A stretch of DNA of 64,000 nucleotides, from the NCBI GenBank assembly GCA_963717075.1, contig CAVQVI010000010.1:1-64000 (forward strand), given 5' to 3'. Every line of letters starts with the position of its first letter. Position 1 is the first letter of the stretch. Both the position numbers and the translations under genes were made by a program. Below, in pieces: positions 55,924 to 64,000 of this stretch. This stretch comes from JBGOTP01 sp963717075 (GTDB taxonomy: Bacteria; Acidobacteriota; Vicinamibacteria; Vicinamibacterales; CAVVIG01). The notes under the pieces are model-generated. The model saw only the letters and a program-made list of their open reading frames with translations, was not told where the DNA came from and did no database searches.

Positions 55924-56137
55924 TCCGTTCGACGAGCTGATCGCCGCGCTGGAGCGCGCCGCACCGGTGGCCCCGGCGACGATCGGTGACATCCCACCCG
56001 TCGAGCACGTCCGGCTCGCTGTCTGTCGCCTGCTCTTTGGCAATGCGGGCGCGCCGACGCCGGCCAAGGATGATCGCGTCGTGGAAGAAGTCTGGGCCTA
56101 TTTCGAGCGCCTCGCCGCCGAGCGGCGGTCGATCTAG
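55907..56137 (+). CDS. Small hypothetical protein coupled to the HTH gene
   Basis: A 76-residue acidic protein (MPFWHDPFDELIAALERAAPVAPATIGDIPPVEHVRLAVCRL to FERLAAERRSI). It overlaps the HTH gene by 17 bp and has a perfect AGGAGGATC ribosome site, so it is very likely translated. I do not recognise the family. The position suggests a phage- or island-borne accessory protein. Confidence 0.65.
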   Translation: MPFWHDPFDELIAALERAAPVAPATIGDIPPVEHVRLAVCRLLFGNAGAPTPAKDDRVVEEVWAYFERLAAERRSI

Positions 56138-56452
56138 CAGCCGGGAAGGCGATCTCGAATAAGCATGCGACGCCGCTTTACGCCGGTAATCATCTGCAGG
56201 AGGCACGCCCAGTCGATACGATCCCGTCCAAGGGCGAGTTCCTCGGCCTGGTGCAGCGGCAATCGCGTGGCTGGGCCGTAGGTGATTGTCAGTCGCGGGC
56301 GTTCGGGAAACCGCAAGGCACTCTTTCATTGCCGGCTGCGTCGCTCGGTCCGATAATCAGGCTTCTCTACAAACAGCCTGACAGGCAGCGCGAGCCCTTC
56401 GACTCACTCGCGTCGGCCGCGATCCACATCGGAGTTGCGACAGGAGATCGCC
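56138..56452. other. Gene-free stretch
   Basis: No convincing frame on either strand and no RNA or repeat recognised. A ribosome-site-like CAGGAGATCG closes it just before the next ATG. Confidence 0.4.
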
Positions 56453-56836
56453 ATGCGTCCGCTGCTGCTCGGGGTCGGACTCGCCGTCACGATCGTCGGC
56501 TCTGCTTTGGCGTGAAACAACGGCCAAAGCGGCAACACGGCCACGAGCACCGCCGAGTGCAACAACCCGCCGTACGCGACTCACGACTGGATTGCCGATC
56601 ACGCGTTAGCCCTACTGCCCGACGAGGAGAAGGCCTGGCTCGTGCCGCACAAGGCGATGTACCTGATCGGCACCGAGGCACCAAACAACAAGCTGATCAG
56701 GCTCGGGTGCGGCGTCCAGCATCGCGGCTACGACGATCGCTTTCAAGGCCACAGCGTGAAGTGGAACGCCGCGGTCACCGAGATGCTGACGGATCGTCCC
56801 GCTGTCCGCGCCCAGCAGGGCACTGTCTCAGTTTGA
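56453..56836 (+). pseudogene. Exported protein gene with an in-frame TGA after the signal peptide
   Basis: ATG 56453 starts a signal peptide (MRPLLLGVGLAVTIVGSALA). The next codon in the same frame is TGA (56513-56515), where relatives would have Trp (TGG). The frame then continues without any shift: NNGQSGNTATSTAECNNPPYATHDWIADHALALLPDEEKAWL, then HKAMYLIGTEAPNN and HRGYDDRFQGHSVKWNAAVTEM. This resembles exported Acidobacteriota proteins of the zinc-phospholipase C/S1-P1 nuclease type, where THDWIADHAL and HSVEW supply metal ligands. It also stops early after RAQQGTVSV. So there is one nonsense codon and a truncated C-terminus. Confidence 0.65.
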
Positions 56837-57073
56837 GGTGTCTCCATCGCCCTCAAGTGAAGTGAGTGCATCTTCGGCGCTGACAAAGCTCCCGGTCCAG
56901 GCATAACATCTACCGCGCTCGATTTTGAGAATCTTCCAGACGCCAGACAATCTAGCGAGCATCGCGCCCCGCCCCGGCGGCAGTCCGACAACCTCGTATC
57001 GATAGGGTTCCGACCCGATGACCGAGCCGCTTCCACTGATCCCAAGTGTTCGGAGTGTCAGCACGGGAGCCAT
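56828..57073 (-). CDS. Small hypothetical protein
   Basis: An 81-residue frame starting at ATG 57073, with GAGGG six bases upstream. The sequence RYEVVGLPPGRGAMLARLSGVWKILKIERGRCYAWTGSFVSAEDALTSLE has the balanced make-up of a real protein, with a beta-rich fold ending in a helix. I do not recognise the family. It overlaps the end of the preceding pseudogene on the other strand by 9 bp. Confidence 0.5.
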   Translation of the reverse strand: MAPVLTLRTLGISGSGSVIGSEPYRYEVVGLPPGRGAMLARLSGVWKILKIERGRCYAWTGSFVSAEDALTSLEGDGDTSN

Positions 57074-57528
57074 TATCGACCCTCGTTCATCGCAGGAACT
57101 GTGCAATACGGGACACATGCCCTAAGACCGCGAAACGAGCCGCCTTTCAAATTGATGACCCACTACCCCCAGCAGGAGTAAGACAAGGCGGTCATCGCGT
57201 TTGGGCAGGGCAAGCCAGCACATGCCGCCTTCTTCCTCGGGGCGATGGCGCACCCAGACGAAGCCGTGCATGCCGCTTACGAGGTCTGGGCTGCCGGTCT
57301 GACACCCTCGTTTGTAGGCGGGACGTTCGAGTCGGCGATCGCCTTGGACTCGCTCGTGAAGCGCAAGCCGCCTCGTGCGGGTAGAAGATATTCAGCACCA
57401 ACGGACGATCGACTGCGAGAGGTGCGCCATCGGCCCGCAGCCTGGCGGCCGGTCGAGGACTCAGGGTAGAGATACCGATTCGGAGCCCTTGTGACAGCTG
57501 ACTCTCCTTTGCCAGGTCCGTGGTAGTG
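57074..57528. other. Gene-free stretch
   Basis: Several short frames overlap here, but none has a ribosome site with a plausible protein. A frame at 57245-57469 (plus) was judged unconvincing. Confidence 0.4.
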
Positions 57529-57800
57529 CTACCGCCTCTCTTCCGCCAGCAGCGCCTGCAGGTACTGCTTTCGCTCTTTCTGTGCGGCAGTTTTGGCCGG
57601 CTTGGAGTACAGCCAGTCGAGGGCATCGCCGACCTTCACCTTGTGGAATTGGTGTGGGTGGCCTTCACTTCAAGGATTGTCTCTTTTCGCGGCCCCCGCG
57701 TTTGCTTGTGTTCGAGCTTCTTGAGCGCCAGGAGCACGGCCTCGAACGCGGATTCGGCCAGCACTTCCACCGTATGCTCTAAGATCAAGAATCCTGACTG
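57529..57800 (-). pseudogene. Fragment of a small DUF protein, one frameshift and no start
   Basis: Read on the minus strand, two frames join to give EHTVEVLAESAFEAVLLALKKLEHKQ, ETILEVKATHTN, then (frame change near 57,655) FHKVKVGDALDWLYSKPAKTAAQKERKQYLQALL, stop at 57529-57531. This is the body of a common small soluble protein family of Acidobacteriota and Proteobacteria whose members begin with a beta-hairpin and H-x-VEV-AESLYEAV. No start codon or first strand is found upstream, so it is a remnant. Confidence 0.5.
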
Positions 57801-58026
57801 CTCGACTATGGCCGGCAGACGGGAACTCTTCGAGGCTCGCCGGGACCAACGTCAACGTCGCCGCTGCGATTGGCGGACGCCCGTGCTGCGACTCACATAC
57901 GAGTCCTCCTACTAGGTCACACCGCACCATCCGAACGGAGCATGCTCGGCTCCGGGTTGGCAGGCGCAAATAGCCAGTTACGGCGTTACCCGTCACGTAT
58001 CCAATGTTGCTGCGCCACGCCTTATA

Positions 58027-60843
58027 ATGCAGCCGTTTGTCGTGGCCCTCCATCCTGGCACTCGACTCGGCCCATACGAGATCGCCGACCAAATCGGCAA
58101 GGGCGGAATGGGCGAAGTCTATCGCGCGCTCGATACCCACCTTGGGCGGCACGTCGCCGTCAAGATTCTGCCTGACCCTTTCGCCCATGACCCCGAGCGT
58201 CTGGCTCGCTTCGAGCGAGAGGCCAAGACGCTCGCCGCCCTGAACCATCTGAACATCGCGCAAATTTACGGGCTGGAGAGGAGTGACAGCACCACGGCGC
58301 TCGTGATGGAGCTCGTTGACGGGCCGACGCTCGCTGACCGTATCGCGCAAGGCGCCCTGCCGTTCGATGAGGTGCTTCCCATCGCGAAGCAGATGGCCGA
58401 GGCGTTGGAGGCAGCACACGAACAGGGAATCATCCATCGCGATCTGAAGCCCGCCAACATCAAGGTGCGGCCGGATGGCACGGTGAAGGTGCTGGATTTC
58501 GGACTGGCGAAAGCCCTCGAACCAGTGGTTGCGGGAGGTATCGACGCCACGGCATCACCGACGATCACGTCGCCCGCGATGATGACCGGCGTCGGCATTA
58601 TCCTCGGGACCGCGGCGTACATGTCGCCCGAACAGGCAAAAGGGCGCCCGGCCGACAAGCGCAGCGACGTGTGGGCGTTTGGCTGCGTCCTCTTCGAGAT
58701 GCTCACCGGGAAACGCGCGTTCGAGGGTGACGACGTGTCTGACACGCTAGCTTTGGTGCTGCGTGGTACGCCCGACTGGGCCGCATTGCCGACGACGACG
58801 TCAGCCTCGCTCAGCAGGTTGCTGCGGGGCTGCCTGCAGAAGGATCGCCGAGCGCGCGTGCCCGACATCGCGATGGCGCGCTTTGAGATCGACGAGGCGC
58901 TTGCGACTCCCGCCGATGGCGGCTTCTCCACGGCCGCTTCTCAGGTGATGGCCACGCAGCGACCGCGCTCCAGACGTGTCGTGTTTATCGTCGCCGCGGC
59001 GGTCGTGCTGGGGGCACTCGGCGGCGGCGCCCTGGTGTGGGCGCTCAAGCCGACGGCCACGCCTTCCCGGCCCGTGACGCGTTTTACGTTCATGCTTGGC
59101 GAAGGGCAGCGGTTAACGGCCAACCAGAATCAGAGCCTGGCTTTTTCTCCTGACGGCTCGCGGTTCGTGTATGCAGCCAATAACCAGTTGTACGTGAAAG
59201 CAATGTCCGAGCGGGACGCGAGGCCCATTTCCGGCACCGCGGTTACGGGTTTTGGTCCTTTGAGTCCGGTCTTTTCTCCTGACGGCCAGTCCATCGCCTT
59301 CTATTCCGAGCCTGACAGAGTCATCAAGAAGATCGCCGTGAGCGGCGGAGCCGCCGTGACCGTGTGTTCGGCGACCCTGCCACTCTTTGGGATGACTTGG
59401 GACGCGACCGGGATTCTGTTCGGTCAACGCGGGAAGGGTATTCAGCGAGTGTCCGCCACTGGAGGCCAGCCAGAGACCCTAGTCAGCGTGAAAGACGGGG
59501 AACTGGCCCACGGCCCACAGATGTTGCCCGGCGGCGACGGGCTCTTGTTCACCAGTGCGAAAGAGGTCACGACGGACCGCTGGAACAACGCGCAGATCGT
59601 CGTGCAGTCATTGAAGTCGTCGGACCGAAAGACGCTCCTCCAGGGCGGCAGCGATGGTCGGTATCTGCCGACCGGACATCTCGTCTACGCGCTCGGGGGC
59701 GTGCTCTTCGCGGTGCCATTCGATCTCGGTCGATTGGCCGTCACCGGTGAACCGGTGCCTGTCGTCGAAGGTGTGAAGCGGTCAGGCAGCGGTACAACCG
59801 GCATCGCACACGCGAACATTTCGAGCACGGGATCCCTCGTGTTTGTTCCCGGCCCGACGTCGACCGCCGCTGGTCAATCGGATTTGGCCGTTATCGATCG
59901 GAATAATGGGACGGTCCACCCGCTCAAGTTACAACCCGGACCCTACGAATATCCGCGTCTCTCTCCCGACGGCACGCGAGTGGCGTTCGGGAGTGACGAT
60001 GGAACGGAAGGGCTGGTGTGGATCTATCCCCTGTCGGGCACGAGCTCGATGCGTCGGCTGTCGGGAATTGGGCGGAATCGCATGCCGATCTGGTCCGCCG
60101 ACGGCGAGCATGTGGCGTTTCAGTCTGACCGCGATGGCGATCTTGGTGTCTTCTGGCAGCGGGCCGACGGTGCCACGCCAGCCGAGCGTCTGACGACGGC
60201 CGACAAGGACACGGCCCAGGTGCCTGAAACTTGGTCGCCGGATAACCACACGTTACTGATCAGTGTCGCCAAAGGGTCGAGCTATACATTGGCGGCTCTC
60301 ACGATGACCGATCGGAAGCTGACACCGTTCGGCCGCGTCGAATCGGCATTGCCACCATCGGCGACGTTTTCGCCAAACGGGAAGTGGGTCGCGTACTCTG
60401 TGAGTTCCCCATCGTCTGTCGCTGGTTCACTGTTTGCGCAGCCGTTTCCGCCCACGGGTGTGCCGTATCCGATCTCCAAGGGTTCCGGTATTCATGCAAC
60501 GTGGTCTTCCGACGGGAAGGAGCTGTTCTACAGCGCTGGGCCGAACCAATTCGTCAGTGCCAGCGTGAGCACGGAGCCAGCATTCACGTTTGGCAACCCG
60601 GTGCGGCTGATGGTGCCGACAATTTACCTCCCCGGACGGGGTCCTGGTTTCCAGCGAAACTACGACATCATGCGCGACGGCAAGCGATTCCTCGCCGTCG
60701 TCCCTGCCGGCCAGATCACCACGTCAGGCACCCTCGACTCAACGCAAATCGAGGTCGTGCTCAACTGGACAGAAGAGCTGAAGCGACTCGTGCCTGACGC
60801 GCTGAGATGTCGTCGTAGGGCTTCAGCTCGCGAAACGTCATGA
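58027..60843 (+). CDS. Serine/threonine protein kinase with transmembrane helix and PD40 beta-propeller
   Basis: A 938-residue membrane kinase of a type abundant in Acidobacteriota. Kinase domain residues about 15-290: LGPYEIADQIGKGGMGEVYRA (Gly loop), Lys46, HRDLKPAN with Asp139, DFG at 157-159, GTAAYMSPEQAKG. One helix follows (VVFIVAAAVVLGALGGGALVW, about 318-338). The rest is a TolB/PD40 propeller: SLAFSPDGSRFVYAA, SPVFSPDGQSIAFYS, YPRLSPDGTRVAFGS and ATFSPNGKWVAY. The natural end of such proteins is NWFEELKRLVPTK; here NWTEELKRLVP runs into 18 foreign residues because an IS110 element is inserted at 60,795. TATAAT (58023-58028) overlaps ATG 58027, so GTG 58042 may be the true start. Confidence 0.9.
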   Translation: MQPFVVALHPGTRLGPYEIADQIGKGGMGEVYRALDTHLGRHVAVKILPDPFAHDPERLARFEREAKTLAALNHLNIAQIYGLERSDSTTALVMELVDGPTLADRIAQGALPFDEVLPIAKQMAEALEAAHEQGIIHRDLKPANIKVRPDGTVKVLDFGLAKALEPVVAGGIDATASPTITSPAMMTGVGIILGTAAYMSPEQAKGRPADKRSDVWAFGCVLFEMLTGKRAFEGDDVSDTLALVLRGTPDWAALPTTTSASLSRLLRGCLQKDRRARVPDIAMARFEIDEALATPADGGFSTAASQVMATQRPRSRRVVFIVAAAVVLGALGGGALVWALKPTATPSRPVTRFTFMLGEGQRLTANQNQSLAFSPDGSRFVYAANNQLYVKAMSERDARPISGTAVTGFGPLSPVFSPDGQSIAFYSEPDRVIKKIAVSGGAAVTVCSATLPLFGMTWDATGILFGQRGKGIQRVSATGGQPETLVSVKDGELAHGPQMLPGGDGLLFTSAKEVTTDRWNNAQIVVQSLKSSDRKTLLQGGSDGRYLPTGHLVYALGGVLFAVPFDLGRLAVTGEPVPVVEGVKRSGSGTTGIAHANISSTGSLVFVPGPTSTAAGQSDLAVIDRNNGTVHPLKLQPGPYEYPRLSPDGTRVAFGSDDGTEGLVWIYPLSGTSSMRRLSGIGRNRMPIWSADGEHVAFQSDRDGDLGVFWQRADGATPAERLTTADKDTAQVPETWSPDNHTLLISVAKGSSYTLAALTMTDRKLTPFGRVESALPPSATFSPNGKWVAYSVSSPSSVAGSLFAQPFPPTGVPYPISKGSGIHATWSSDGKELFYSAGPNQFVSASVSTEPAFTFGNPVRLMVPTIYLPGRGPGFQRNYDIMRDGKRFLAVVPAGQITTSGTLDSTQIEVVLNWTEELKRLVPDALRCRRRASARETS
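60772..60794 (+). repeat. Left copy of the 23-bp kinase-tail sequence
   Basis: The end of the kinase gene, coding EELKRLVP. It recurs at 62372-62394 with one mismatch (A60786 versus C62386), exactly 1,600 bp downstream, on the far side of the IS110 element. Confidence 0.9.
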
Positions 60844-62365
60844 AAATCAGCGCGCGTTTGCGCAGAATGGCGGCGGCGCGAGCGGCGAGATCGATCGAAC
60901 CAGTGGAGCAGTCGAGGCCGTTCAATTGGATGATCCGGAACGTGCGTGTTTGAGCGAATAAGTGGGCGTCGGTGGTGCGGTGGTGGCGCGGCGATAGCCC
61001 GAGACCCTGAGTGAGACAGCATGAGGCACGTTCTCCGCTCCCGCCAGGAGACGCCGATGCCGTATCGGATCGCGGGAATTGATGTCCACAAGCGGATGCT
61101 GGCGGTGGTGGTCGCGGACGTGGCGGTCGAGGGGGAGTACCAGTTTGAGCGACGGATGGTGGGCACGAGTCCCGACCAACTGCGCGCGCTGGCCGAGTGG
61201 CTCGTCGAGCGCAGGAGGTCGAGGAAGTCGTGATGGAATCGACCGCGCAGTATTGGCGGCCGGTGTGGGAGACGCTGGAGCGGGACTGGCAGCCACGCCG
61301 CCGGCAGCGCGAAGGCGCCGGCCCGATGTCGGGCACGTTGCATCTGGCGCAGGCGCAGTCGAATCAGGGGCCGCGTGGACGGAAGAAAGATTTTCCGGAT
61401 GCCGAACGGTTGGTCAAGCGGTTGGTGGCGCAGGAGCTGACGCTGAGCTTTGTGCCCGAGGCGGAGCAGCGGCTCTGGCGGACGGTGATGCGCCGCAAGT
61501 ACCAGGTCACGCGCAACCGGGTGCAGCTTCAGAACCGGCTGGAGTGCCTGCTGGAGGAGGCGCACATTAAGGTGTCGAGCCTGGTGTCGGATCTGCTCGG
61601 TGCCAGTGCTCGGCGCATGTTGCAGGCGCTCGCGGATGGAGAAACGAATCCGGCGACGCTCGCGGCACTGGCCAGTCGGCGTCTGCGCGCGACGCCCGAC
61701 CAGTTGTGCGACGCGCTCGGCGCCTGCACGGATCTCCATCCCGTCTACCGGCGGCTCCTGCAGCTGATGCTCGAGGAACTGCGCGTGATCGAAGACCACA
61801 TCGCGCAACTCGATCAGGAGATGGCGGGGCTACTCAGCCCGCATCAGCCGGCCGTGCAGCGGCTCGCCGCGGTGCCCGGGCTGGGCGTCGATTCCGCGCA
61901 GCAGATCATCGCGGAAGTCGGCGCCGACGGCCGCGACCTTTCCGTCGCCCAAGCATCTCGCCTCGTGGGTGGGCGCCTGCCCCGGCGACGAGGAGAGCGC
62001 GGGCGTCAACTACAGCCATCGCTCGCCGAAAGGCAATCGGCAGATGCGCCGCTTGCTGAATCAGGCCGCCAATGCCGCCGTCAAGACGAAAGGCAGTATC
62101 TTCGAGCTGGTCTATCGCCGACTGGTGCCGCGGCTCGGCCACGCACAAACGATCGGCGCGATTGCGCATCGTCTCTGTCGTCTGATCTGGAAGATTCTGC
62201 ACCAGGGCGTCTCGTACGAGGAACGCGGACCGGCCGTCGACCAAAGACCGCGCGCAACGCCGCGCCGCCAAGATGATCCGCGAACTGCGAAGCCTTGGCT
62301 ACCGCGTCGAACTCGCGGCTCTCTCCATCGAGCAGTCCAGCATGATTGAGAGAGATTTTCGACCC
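60795..62365 (+). mobile_element. IS110-family insertion sequence
   Basis: The ends are inferred from where the kinase reading frame is lost (60,795) and where its characteristic tail reappears (62,366). The element is about 1,570 bp, with 262 bp of non-coding DNA before the transposase, the place where IS110-group elements encode the guide (bridge) RNA. No terminal inverted repeats are evident, as expected for IS110. Exact ends and the core dinucleotide cannot be fixed from one copy. Confidence 0.75.
61057..62340 (+). pseudogene. IS110-family DEDD transposase, three frameshifts
   Basis: ATG 61057 starts MPYRIAGIDVHKRMLAVVVAD, the RuvC-like domain with its first Asp. Breaks occur near 61,210 (then VEEVVMESTAQYWRPVWETLE), near 61,948 (then HLASWVGACPGDEESAGVNYSHRSPKGNRQMRRLLNQAANAAV) and near 62,240 (then KMIRELRSLGYRVELAAL). 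The Transposase_20 domain motif is LAAVPGLGVDSAQQIIAEVG. The corrected protein has about 430 residues, normal for the family. Whether the breaks are real or errors cannot be told; if real, the element is dead. Confidence 0.85.
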
Positions 62366-62404
62366 TGGTTTGAAGAGCTGAAGCGCCTCGTGCCGACGAA
62401 GTGA
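62366..62404 (+). pseudogene. Orphan kinase tail (WFEELKRLVPTK, stop)
   Basis: Thirteen codons including the stop, matching the usual C-terminus of kinase/PD40 or TolB-like proteins of Acidobacteriota. It contains the right copy of the 23-bp sequence (62372-62394). Nothing else of such a gene is present here. Confidence 0.75.
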
Positions 62405-62575
62405 TTCTGCGCGCTTCGCCCTTCCTGTCCATGCATTGAGGCGGGCGGAATATACTCCGCCCCCTCAGTTCACCGCTGTGTTTACGCGCCAGCCCTTCGG
62501 GGTGCGATGCCGCACTCGCGGCGGCGTGTTCACATCTGTGTGTTCACATCGGACCTTGGGGAGCGAAAAATGAAT

Positions 62576-62622
62576 TGGAGGCGCCGCCCGGATTTGAACC
62601 GGGTGGAGGTTTTGCAGTCCTC
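62576..62622 (-). tRNA. 3' half of tRNA-Cys (GCA), probable attachment-site remnant
   Basis: On the minus strand the sequence runs from the anticodon stem GAGG through loop CTGCAAA (anticodon GCA), a T-arm CCCGG-TTCAAAT-CCGGG, acceptor strand CGGCGCC, discriminator T, and encoded CCA (62578-62576). No D-arm or 5' acceptor strand is found next to it; the sequence upstream of the anticodon stem is unrelated. A 3' half is what remains at one end of an element integrated into a tRNA gene. Confidence 0.75.
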
Positions 62623-63080
62623 TTTTCGTGTGTCCCATAAACATGTGTTTGATGGACCGCCGAACTGACGGCTGGCAGACGCCGCCAATCCAGGGCGAAA
62701 GTCTGGGGTAAATGGAGGGAGATTGTTGGACCTAGTCACGGCCGGCCATTTGACGAGGTGGCGGCGTCGTGACTTTTCGCAGTGGCCGTGAGAGCCAGGT
62801 AAACAGCACGGCGTTACCGAGGAGCAATCGCTTAAATGCCCACGAGAATGGCCTGGGCCGTGGGTGCCCGAAAAATGCCAGTTCTTACATGACTACCGGG
62901 GGCGGGAACAACACCGCGCTGGACAGCATCGAACACACTGCTGTTCTGTCACGTCAGCGGAACGCGGTTCGCCGATATCACCGAACCGTACGACCCCTCC
63001 AGAAGTCCCGGTGCTAACCCGGATTCGACCAGATCGAAGCGATCTGCCCCACACGCGGCGCGGGGCAGACGCCGATGCGC
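62623..63080. other. Gene-free stretch
   Basis: No supported coding frame, RNA or insertion sequence. No integrase gene is seen next to the tRNA fragment. Confidence 0.45.
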
Positions 63081-63473
63081 TTACCGGCAGGTCTCAGCAA
63101 CCACCTTCACGGATTCGACCTGCACGAACGGCGGACGCACCACCTTCGGATTGGCCGCGGCCCCGTCTTCCGCTGGGGGCGCATTTCGCTGCTGCACCGG
63201 CCCCGTGACTTCCACCTTCTTGTTGACGTTGGTCGCCAACTCGGATGGCGATGACCCTATGAGCACGTACATCGCCGCCGATCCACCTTCGACATTGTTC
63301 AGCACGTAGGCCGTGCCGCCGTCGGTCGTCTTGGCCTCCCCTACACAACCGGTGAGTGTCTGCTTGGGGGCTTGCTGCTTCTCTGGTTGAGCAGGCGCCG
63401 GCTCTTGCGCGAGCACGCTCACCGTGCCGGCAAGCGCGCATGCAGTTAGCGTTGAGGTGATGTATCGCAGCAT
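63081..63473 (-). CDS. Exported hypothetical protein, Acidobacteriota type
   Basis: A 130-residue exported protein. The signal peptide is MLRYITSTLTACALAGTVSVLAQ, followed by a Pro/Gln/Lys-rich linker and a small beta-barrel-like domain: KQTLTGCVGEAKTTDGGTAYVLNNVEG, LIGSSPSELATNVNKKVEVTGPVQQ. It ends VESVKVVAETCR, where two Cys may pair. Many near relatives in Vicinamibacteria share this OB-like plan; none has a known function. The start is ATG 63473, with GAGAGGAG upstream. Confidence 0.8.
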   Translation of the reverse strand: MLRYITSTLTACALAGTVSVLAQEPAPAQPEKQQAPKQTLTGCVGEAKTTDGGTAYVLNNVEGGSAAMYVLIGSSPSELATNVNKKVEVTGPVQQRNAPPAEDGAAANPKVVRPPFVQVESVKVVAETCR

Positions 63474-64000
63474 CAGGTACTCCTCTCTGAGGAAACAGAC
63501 GGGCTGAGGGTCAACCCGTTTGGTTTCGCAGGAGCACAATTCCTGCCAAGCGACAAACAACAATGATTTCGTGAGGGCCCTGCAGACGAAGTGTCTTCTC
63601 ACGCGACAGCAGCAGTGAAAAGTCCTCCGTGTGACCAAGCTCCGCTGCGAGGGACCGAGCTGGTGATGGGCCGGCCCCGAACAGCCTCAGCACAGGATGG
63701 CCGGAAGGTACGGGCCGTCAGGCTGGTTGTAGAGGCCGATGGTCGTCAGCGTCAGCGTTGCATCACACGCAAGCAGTCCGCTAAGCACCATCGGAAGAAA
63801 CGGCTGTTGCACGCCGGCTCCTGCCCGCCTCAGGTGTTGCGCCAGGGGTCGCGAACCTCTGAGTCCGGTGGAATCGAGAGGGAATCAACTGGTGCGGGAT
63901 TGGGATAGGTAACGGGAAGCGCCGAAGGGTAGACCACAGCGAACGCAGTCGGATTCTTCGCCAGATCGCGACTGGAACGAGCAATCGCGAGAAGTCTGGA
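63474..64000. other. Window end without a recognised gene
   Basis: Short frames on both strands (for example 63591-63908 plus) lack ribosome sites and protein-like composition. Nothing else is recognised. Confidence 0.4.

Overview
The window falls into two parts that look like different organisms. Positions 1 to about 51,660 read as a Chloroflexota (Anaerolineae-like) genome. This is inferred from gene style: lipoproteins with long Thr/Pro/Ala linkers after the lipobox, several HAAT and carbohydrate ABC transporters, GTG/TTG starts and tight 4-bp gene overlaps. Positions from about 51,800 to 64,000 look like an Acidobacteriota (Vicinamibacteria-like) accessory region. It holds a truncated IS91-type transposase, a lincosamide-nucleotidyltransferase-like gene, a type II restriction-modification pair, phage-like small genes, a kinase/PD40 propeller gene interrupted by an IS110 element, and half a tRNA-Cys. 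The change occurs in a short non-coding stretch (51,658-51,800), so a chimeric contig join must be considered alongside real horizontal transfer.

Layout of the first part. tRNA-Gly and cinA lead into a five-gene branched-chain amino-acid-type ABC operon (livK-H-M-G-F, minus strand) with a consensus promoter and a leader of about 375 nt. Next come a GT4 glycosyltransferase, yraN and miaA, then a phosphate permease, then a peptide-type ABC importer without ATPases. glmS (15,512-17,382) is preceded by a well-matched glmS ribozyme. From 17.8 to 24.9 kb lies an unusual set: GTP cyclohydrolase II, MDR dehydrogenase, a PTPS-family enzyme with Glu in place of the catalytic Cys, glycosyltransferase, small membrane protein and methyltransferase, facing a flippase-like protein and a CDP-alcohol phosphatidyltransferase. 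I infer a pathway for a pteridine- or pyrimidine-derived lipid or glycoconjugate. Between 25 and 42.5 kb are mostly single genes: HEAT proteins, lipoproteins, HAD hydrolases, alkyltransferase-like protein, ZIP transporter, nitroreductase, MFS exporter, bacterioferritin, dodecin and two gene remnants. A galactan utilisation locus follows (42.7-51.7 kb): GH53 endo-galactanase, GH42 beta-galactosidase and a GanSPQ-type ABC importer.

Many genes in the first part carry frameshifts. Wherever I could align the frames to family expectations, removing one base restores the frame. glmS alone has about a dozen such sites. This pattern fits consensus insertion errors better than biological decay, so most frameshifted genes are annotated as single intact genes with the break point noted. 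The second part has a mix of similar frameshifts (IS110) and what look like real lesions (truncations, an in-frame TGA).
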